Below are positions 43,161 to 47,511 of a DNA stretch of 47,511 nucleotides, in pieces. The position numbers and the translations under genes are program-made. The first letter of the stretch is position 1. Every line of letters begins with the position of its first letter. The notes beneath the pieces are model-generated. The model searched no databases. It saw only the letters and a program-made list of their open reading frames with translations, and was not told where the DNA came from. Origin of the DNA: an uncultured Bacteroidales bacterium (GTDB lineage: Bacteria > Bacteroidota > Bacteroidia > Bacteroidales > Bacteroidaceae); contig CACWIN010000011.1 of NCBI GenBank assembly GCA_902760965.1, positions 1 through 47,511 on the forward strand, written 5' to 3'.

Positions 43161-43301
43161 CGCCAAAGTGTCCCACAGTCACCACGTCCAGGTAAGTCTT
43201 GACAGATATGAGTGTGGGACACGAGCTTATCTTGAGGGTATGTAACACAGTGAGAGCCGCTACAGAACTTGTGGCGGGGAGTGTTGTGGGACACTTTGGC
43301 G
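43161..43301. repeat. 17-bp perfect inverted repeat in the 43.0-43.3 kb gap
   Basis: CGCCAAAGTGTCCCACA (43161-43177) and TGTGGGACACTTTGGCG (43285-43301) are exact reverse complements. A third partial copy, TGTGGGACAC, lies between them at 43213-43222. The direct repeat GTTGCAATC occurs twice just before (43140-43148 and 43151-43159). No gene is visible in 43017-43335. The end lies 34 nt beyond the 3' end of the glycosyltransferase gene, so it may act at the end of that transcript. Confidence 0.75.
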
Positions 43302-43335
43302 GCGGGAAGACTGATGAGCGGAAGCTGACGGCAAA

Positions 43336-44355
43336 CTACCCGATAAGTGACGAGTATGTTTTCTGACGTTTTATGTAGTAGCGCCAGAGCAGGCTGAAGT
43401 TTACGCGCTCGGGGATGGTATCGGTCGATGACTCCTCCAGGTTCTCGCGGCGGCTGTCTGCAAACTCCGGCTTAATGCGGCGGAACTCACGGCGGGCACG
43501 CAGCACGGCCTTGAAATCGCCCCAGTGAAATTTACACAGGAACATAATGGCGGCCAGAATATCCAGCCAGAAACGTACGCGCATCACCTTGCTTAACTCA
43601 CTCTCCGGCAGGTTCTTGTAGAGCATCAGCAGATTGTTCCTGAAATTAAGGAATGTCTTGTACGGATTTGATTTGTTGAGCGTAGCACCACCAACATGAT
43701 AAACTACACTCTCCGGAATGCACACTATACCACGGTTACGGCTGCGAATACGCCAGCAAAGGTCAATTTCCTCCTGATGTGCAAAGAATCGGTCATCAAG
43801 ACCTCCTGCAGCCCAATAATCGGCACTACGTACCATCAGACAGGCACCTGTTGCCCAGAATACCGGTGCAATGGTGTCATACTGTCCTTCATCCTTCTCG
43901 ACAGTCTCAAAAGCACGGCCACGGCAAAACAGATAACCCCATCTGTCCATATATCCGCCAGCACCTCCAGCATACTCAAACATCTCGGGATTCTTAAAAT
44001 CCCGCAGTTTGGGCTGGCATGCGGCCACCTCGGGATGCACATCCATATAGCTTACAAGCGGAACCAGCCAGTCCTCTGACACCTCCACATCGGAATTAAG
44101 CAGTATATAATACTCCGCTTCGACTTGACGGAGAGCCATATTGTAACCCTTTGCAAATCCCCAGTTCTTTTCCAGACGGATAAGAGGGACCTGCGGGAAC
44201 TCACGCTGCATCATCTCCATGGAGTCATCCTTGGAATCATTATCGGCAACAATCACCTGCGTGCCCTCCATATTGGAATACTTGAGCAGCGTAGGCATGT
44301 AACGCTTAAGCATTGCGCTACCGTTCCAGTTCAATATGACAATTGCAATCTTCAT
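43336..44355 (-). CDS. family 2 glycosyltransferase
   Basis: The 339-residue protein has a GT-A fold of the GT2 type, similar in layout to rhamnosyl- and galactosyltransferases of cell-surface glycan synthesis. Motifs are IAIVILNWNGSAMLKRYMP at the N-terminus, VIVADNDSKDDS (first Asp pair), LLNSDVEVSEDW (metal-binding DxD region), FWATGACLMVRSADYW and FFAHQEEIDLCWR (catalytic base region). A short hydrophobic stretch near the C-terminus (WLDILAAIMFLCKF) may bind the membrane. I chose ATG 44355 over a TTG at 44364. It starts one base after the mtaB stop. Donor and acceptor are unknown. Confidence 0.88.
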   Translation of the reverse strand: MKIAIVILNWNGSAMLKRYMPTLLKYSNMEGTQVIVADNDSKDDSMEMMQREFPQVPLIRLEKNWGFAKGYNMALRQVEAEYYILLNSDVEVSEDWLVPLVSYMDVHPEVAACQPKLRDFKNPEMFEYAGGAGGYMDRWGYLFCRGRAFETVEKDEGQYDTIAPVFWATGACLMVRSADYWAAGGLDDRFFAHQEEIDLCWRIRSRNRGIVCIPESVVYHVGGATLNKSNPYKTFLNFRNNLLMLYKNLPESELSKVMRVRFWLDILAAIMFLCKFHWGDFKAVLRARREFRRIKPEFADSRRENLEESSTDTIPERVNFSLLWRYYIKRQKTYSSLIG

Positions 44356-44356
44356 A

Positions 44357-45676
44357 TCACTCAATCAATGTGGCAGTTAATGCATCACCCGCGGCATTCA
44401 GTCCGCCCAGACGCACTTTTACAAGAGTATTTTCCCTAACCTTGTCCGAATCAAGCTCCACCCGGATATAATTATCGGTAAATCCGTGAGCAGGCAGACC
44501 ACGTTTGGGACGCTCCACCAGCACAGACGCTTCACGGCCGATATGAGACTCGTAGAAAGCCCTTGTCTTACGGTCCGATAACTCCAGCAGACGCTGGCTG
44601 CGCTCATGTTTGGTCTGAGGTGACACCTTATATGGAATCTTCAAAGCAGCGGTACCCGGACGCTCCGAATAGCTAAACACATGCAGTTGTGTCACATCCA
44701 GCCCCTCAATAAAACGGAAGGCATCCTCAAACAGTTCATCAGTCTCTCCGCGCATACCCACTATCACATCCACGCCTATGAACGCGTCAGGCATCACGCT
44801 CTTTATTCGAGCCACTTTTGCCGCAAAAAGCTCACGCTCATAACGGCGGTGCATAAGCTTGAGCACCTCATTAGAGCCACTCTGCAAGGGAATATGGAAA
44901 TGCGGCATGAACGCTCTGGAACCAGCCACAAAATCAATCACCTCATCAGTCAGCAGATTGGGCTCAATAGACGATATACGGTAACGGGCAATATCCTCAA
45001 CCTTATCCAATTCACGTATCAGGTCAATGAACTTCTCACCTGTACTCTTGCCAAAATCACCAATATTCACACCGGTTATGACAATCTCGCGACCTCCCTC
45101 CTGTCCGGCCTGACGTGCCTGTTCCACCAGACTATCAACCGATGGATTACGGCTGTGTCCGCGTGCATATGCCACGGTGCAGTAAGTGCAGTAATAATCA
45201 CAGCCATCCTGAACCTTCAGGAAGAAACGTGTACGATCGCCGCGTGAGCATGACGGAACAAAGTTCTTGATATCATTTGTACCTACGGTCCTGGATATTC
45301 CATGGTCACGCTTTTGGAGTCCGTTAAGATTCTCCAGCACGTTACCCTTCTGATCCTGTCCCAGTACGATATCCACGCCGGGAATATCGGCCACCGTATC
45401 AGGTCGGAGTTGACCGTAGCATCCGGTCACCACGATATATGCATCGGGATTCTCGCGTACAATCTTATGGATAGCCTGACGGCACTTCTTATCGGCCACC
45501 TCCGTAACCGAGCAGGTATTGATAACGCAGATATCGGCCTTCTCGCCACGAGCAGCCTTATGCGCTCCAGCCTCAATAAGCTGACGCATAATGGTCGATG
45601 TCTCCGAGAAGTTAAGCTTGCATCCCAGAGTAAAGAAAGAAGCGCTCTTACCTACAAGTGAATTATGACTACCCAT
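44357..45676 (-). CDS. mtaB: tRNA t6A37 methylthiotransferase
   Basis: MtaB converts t6A37 to ms2t6A37 in tRNAs that read ANN codons. The 439-residue radical-SAM enzyme has the N-terminal cluster region (FFTLGCKLNFSE, CVINTCSV, VVTGCYGQ), the radical-SAM motif CDYYCTYC (~156-163), and PLQSGSNEVLKLMHRRY plus a C-terminal TRAM-like domain. The frame allows a GTG at 45694, but a TAnnTTCG box on the minus strand at 45697-45704 and family similarity favour ATG 45676. Confidence 0.92.
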   Translation of the reverse strand: MGSHNSLVGKSASFFTLGCKLNFSETSTIMRQLIEAGAHKAARGEKADICVINTCSVTEVADKKCRQAIHKIVRENPDAYIVVTGCYGQLRPDTVADIPGVDIVLGQDQKGNVLENLNGLQKRDHGISRTVGTNDIKNFVPSCSRGDRTRFFLKVQDGCDYYCTYCTVAYARGHSRNPSVDSLVEQARQAGQEGGREIVITGVNIGDFGKSTGEKFIDLIRELDKVEDIARYRISSIEPNLLTDEVIDFVAGSRAFMPHFHIPLQSGSNEVLKLMHRRYERELFAAKVARIKSVMPDAFIGVDVIVGMRGETDELFEDAFRFIEGLDVTQLHVFSYSERPGTAALKIPYKVSPQTKHERSQRLLELSDRKTRAFYESHIGREASVLVERPKRGLPAHGFTDNYIRVELDSDKVRENTLVKVRLGGLNAAGDALTATLIE

Positions 45677-45731
45677 CAGGCTTTTAAAATACACCGCGAA
45701 TTTAGCAAATAATTCCGTTTGCCATATAACA

Positions 45732-45762
45732 TTGAAGGATGACCTTTAGGGCCATCCTTCAA
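45732..45762 (-). terminator. hairpin after rplI
   Basis: TTGAAGGATG and CATCCTTCAA form a 10-bp stem 21 nt beyond the rplI stop. No T run follows on the minus strand, so it may protect the 3' end or act as a weak terminator. Confidence 0.45.
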
Positions 45763-45782
45763 CTATTTTGTCATATAACTGA

Positions 45783-46229
45783 TTACTCAGCCTCGGCTAC
45801 AACCTCAAAAGCAACCTCAGCCTTAACCTCCTTGTGAAGGTTAACGGTAGCGGTGTACTCGCCAATAGCCTTAACGGTCTCGGCAACGATTGCCTTGCGG
45901 TCAATCTCAAAGCCCTTAGCAGCAAGAGCCTCAGCAACCTGAGCAGCACCTACGCCACCAAAGATTGTGCCATCCTCGTTAACCTTAGCACTGATGCTAA
46001 CCTTAACGCCGTTCAACTTAGCTGCCAGAGCCTCGGCATCGGCCTTGATCTTAGCCAGCTTGTGAGCGCGCTGACGCTCGTTCTCTGCCAGAACCTTCTT
46101 GGCTGACTCTGTAGCGATGACAGCCTTGCCCTGGGGAATCAGATAGTTACGGCCATAGCCGTCCTTAACCTTTACTATATCGTTCTTGTATCCAAGATTA
46201 ACAATATCTTCCTTAAGTATAATCTCCAT
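45783..46229 (-). CDS. rplI: 50S ribosomal protein L9
   Basis: The 148-residue protein has the N-terminal rRNA-binding domain MEIILKEDIVNLGYKNDIVK VKDGYGRNYLIPQGKA (split at residue 20), the long connecting helix (residues ~40-75, LAENERQRAHKLAKIKADAE) and the C-terminal domain ending in an acidic tail. L9 binds 23S rRNA near the L1 stalk. It is the last gene of the rpsF-rpsR-rplI operon, 24 nt after rpsR. Confidence 0.97.
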   Translation of the reverse strand: MEIILKEDIVNLGYKNDIVKVKDGYGRNYLIPQGKAVIATESAKKVLAENERQRAHKLAKIKADAEALAAKLNGVKVSISAKVNEDGTIFGGVGAAQVAEALAAKGFEIDRKAIVAETVKAIGEYTATVNLHKEVKAEVAFEVVAEAE

Positions 46230-46253
46230 AGTCTTTCTGTTCTTTAAAGATTA

Positions 46254-46523
46254 TTACTTCATCATATCGGTTACGTAAGGCAGAAGAGCCAAGTGACGTG
46301 CTCTCTTTACAGCCTGAGCCACGCGACGCTGGAACTTGAGTGAAGTACCGGTAATGCGACGGGGCAGAAGCTTACCCTGCTCGTTAAGGAAACGCTTAAG
46401 GAATTCGGGATCCTTATAGTCGATATACTTGATACCTGCCTTCTTGAAACGGCAATATTTCTTCTTCTTGATATCCTGGGTCTGAGGTGCCAGATATCTG
46501 ATTTCTGATGTCTGCTCTGCCAT
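46254..46523 (-). CDS. rpsR: 30S ribosomal protein S18
   Basis: The 89-residue protein contains [32 protein letters not shown] and [19 protein letters not shown], all characteristic of S18, which binds 16S rRNA together with S6 in the small-subunit platform. Two bases separate it from rpsF. Confidence 0.97.
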   Translation of the reverse strand: MAEQTSEIRYLAPQTQDIKKKKYCRFKKAGIKYIDYKDPEFLKRFLNEQGKLLPRRITGTSLKFQRRVAQAVKRARHLALLPYVTDMMK

Positions 46524-46525
46524 GA

Positions 46526-46873
46526 TTATGCCTCCTCTTGTTTAGACTGTCTAAGACTTCTTCTCTTTGCTGCGTACTCAGCTGCGTACTTGTCCTGCTT
46601 GATGGTCAGGAAACGGATAACGCGCTCGTCACGACGGAAGTTAACTTCCAGCTTCTCTACAACTGTAGGCTCAGCATTGAACTCGATAAACTCATAGAAG
46701 CCGGTTGACTTCTTTTCAATAGGATAGGCCAGCTTACGCATACCCCAATTCTCTTCATTGACAATCTCTGCGCCTTCGGCAGTAAGAATGCCCTTGAATT
46801 TCTCTACCGCTTCCTTCATCTGAACATCAGATAAAACGGGAGTCAAAATGAAAACGGTTTCGTACTGATTCAT
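46526..46873 (-). CDS. rpsF: 30S ribosomal protein S6
   Basis: The 115-residue protein starts [20 protein letters not shown] and contains [20 protein letters not shown], typical of S6. S6 pairs with S18, encoded directly after it. In many bacteria the S6:S18 complex binds its own leader; the leader here (about 42 nt after the -7 box) is short and I see no clear copy of that structure. The C-terminal tail is basic. Confidence 0.97.
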   Translation of the reverse strand: MNQYETVFILTPVLSDVQMKEAVEKFKGILTAEGAEIVNEENWGMRKLAYPIEKKSTGFYEFIEFNAEPTVVEKLEVNFRRDERVIRFLTIKQDKYAAEYAAKRRSLRQSKQEEA

Positions 46874-46921
46874 TCATTTGTTTTTAATTAAATAATAACT
46901 AGTGTTTGCAAAATGCGGATG

Positions 46922-46929
46922 CAAAGGTA
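46922..46929 (-). promoter_or_regulatory. -7 box for the ribosomal protein operon
   Basis: The minus strand reads TACCTTTG, matching TAnnTTTG, with an ATTG about 18 nt upstream as a possible -33 element. It lies 48 nt before the rpsF ATG. The remaining gap up to 47134 is A/T-rich and holds the start region of the small gene on the plus strand. Confidence 0.6.
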
Positions 46930-47134
46930 CAAATATTTTTGACTCAGCAATCATTTAACCATGATAAAATCACTTATTTGAGCCTCATTTGTCGGCCACT
47001 AAACATCTGTCAGTCATTTTTAAAGTTCCTAAACACATCTGGGCTTATAAAAAAACGCGTATTGTTTCATTTTTCGGATAAAAACCATTTATTTTGCAGT
47101 CAAAGTCCGAAAAACAAATAAAATAACAATAAAA

Positions 47135-47305
47135 ATGAACAGCTTTTTAAAGTATTTGGGAGCAATCCTGGTAGCCATAGGCGCTATTGTACTGATTTGC
47201 AGTTATCAACTTGGCTGGAACAGCTACAATGGTGTCCAGATTGGATCTATGGCCCTCATGATTGTAGGTCTTCTGCTCTACATCTTCCTGGGCAAGAAAG
47301 GATAA
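47135..47305 (+). CDS. 56-residue membrane protein with two helices
   Basis: Read directly from the sequence, the product starts MNSFLKYLGAILVAIGAIVL and ends IFLGKKG. It has two hydrophobic helices (about residues 7-23 and 37-53) joined by a short polar loop (YQLGWNSYNGVQ). The start follows an A-rich leader, a common Bacteroidota initiation context. A clear terminator follows 20 nt after the stop, which supports a real transcription unit. I recognise no family or function. Confidence 0.7.
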   Translation: MNSFLKYLGAILVAIGAIVLICSYQLGWNSYNGVQIGSMALMIVGLLLYIFLGKKG

Positions 47306-47325
47306 AAATCAACTCCAAAAAAAAT

Positions 47326-47358
47326 GAGGTGGAACCCACAAGGTCCCACCTCTTTTTT
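47326..47358 (+). terminator. rho-independent terminator after the small membrane protein gene
   Basis: GAGGTGGAACC and GGTCCCACCTC pair over 11 positions with one mismatch, the loop is CACAA, and TTTTTT follows. Confidence 0.85.
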
Positions 47359-47372
47359 ATCCCCATTAGCTC

Positions 47373-47411
47373 AAAAAAAAAGCGCCTCAGATTGAAAATC
47401 TGAAGCGCTTT
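47373..47411 (-). terminator. terminator of the rRNA operon
   Basis: On the minus strand a 15-bp stem with one wobble pair, AAAGCGCTTCAGATT / AATCTGAGGCGCTTT, is followed by a T run (plus-strand A run at 47373-47378). It lies directly behind the 5S rRNA gene. Confidence 0.88.
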
Positions 47412-47418
47412 CAAAGAC

Positions 47419-47511
<93 letters not shown>

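Noticed and set aside
47089-47096. TTATTTTG before the 56-residue protein gene as a -7 box.
   Set aside because: It is one base short of TAnnTTTG and has no well-placed -33 element. The gene call does not depend on it.

Overview
The window is chromosomal DNA of a Bacteroidales bacterium (Bacteroidota). Three things suggest this: TAnnTTTG-type -7 promoter boxes in front of many genes, a fused lpxC-fabZ gene inside an lpxD/lpxA cluster, and a menaquinone pathway together with a TolC/RND envelope, surface-type lipoproteins and a DPP IV-type peptidase. I cannot fix the genus from sequence alone. No tRNA, CRISPR array, prophage or complete insertion sequence was seen. The window ends inside a 5S rRNA gene on the minus strand.

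Layout. 1-6.7 kb (+): menA, menG, a surface-type lipoprotein, phoH, purC, an aroE with an unusual membrane-anchored N-terminus, and purM, closed by a bidirectional terminator. 6.7-8.2 kb (-): pepD. 8.4-26.5 kb (-): one 18-kb block of eight closely spaced genes. In transcription order these are a GH9 glycosidase lipoprotein, an ABC ATPase, a giant ABC permease carrying an M1-like and a golvesin-like region, a TolC-family outer membrane protein, a periplasmic adaptor, an RND permease, an RND permease fused to an ABC ATPase, and a small ABC-2 permease. 26.6-29.6 kb (+): a D-2-hydroxyacid dehydrogenase, prfA and pyrF. 29.7-37.3 kb (+): lpxD, lpxC-fabZ, lpxA, an acidic protein, miaA, a TsaC/YciO-type protein and a DPP IV-type peptidase. 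37.3-37.6 kb: a gene-free, strongly structured element. 37.6-39.8 kb: an RsmI-like methyltransferase (-) and a tandem-ABC protein (+). 39.9-43.0 kb (-): a small XRE regulator paired with a membrane protein, then a three-gene set of membrane proteins including an MFS transporter. 43.3-46.9 kb (-): a GT2 glycosyltransferase, mtaB, and rplI/rpsR/rpsF. 47.1-47.5 kb: a 56-residue membrane protein (+), then the rRNA terminator and 5S rRNA (-).

The most unusual part is the 18-kb operon. It holds a full tripartite efflux route (TolC, adaptor, two RND pumps) and two ABC modules, and one ABC ATPase is covalently joined to an RND pump. The ATPase domain of that fusion appears to be interrupted by a membrane insertion after its first strand, and it is a close paralogue of the free ATPase in the same operon. 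Both RND proteins lack the second TM4 aspartate and the TM10 lysine of AcrB-type proton relays. This raises the possibility, which is inference, that ATP rather than proton flow drives part of the machine.

Non-coding DNA is also structured. A modular family of palindromic repeats with the core AAAGGGGACGGTTC occurs at three places. A GCCAAC hexamer repeat occurs both between genes and in frame within the GH9 gene. A 17-bp inverted repeat lies in the gap at 43.1-43.3 kb. A roughly 195-nt multi-hairpin element lies between convergent genes at 37.3-37.5 kb.
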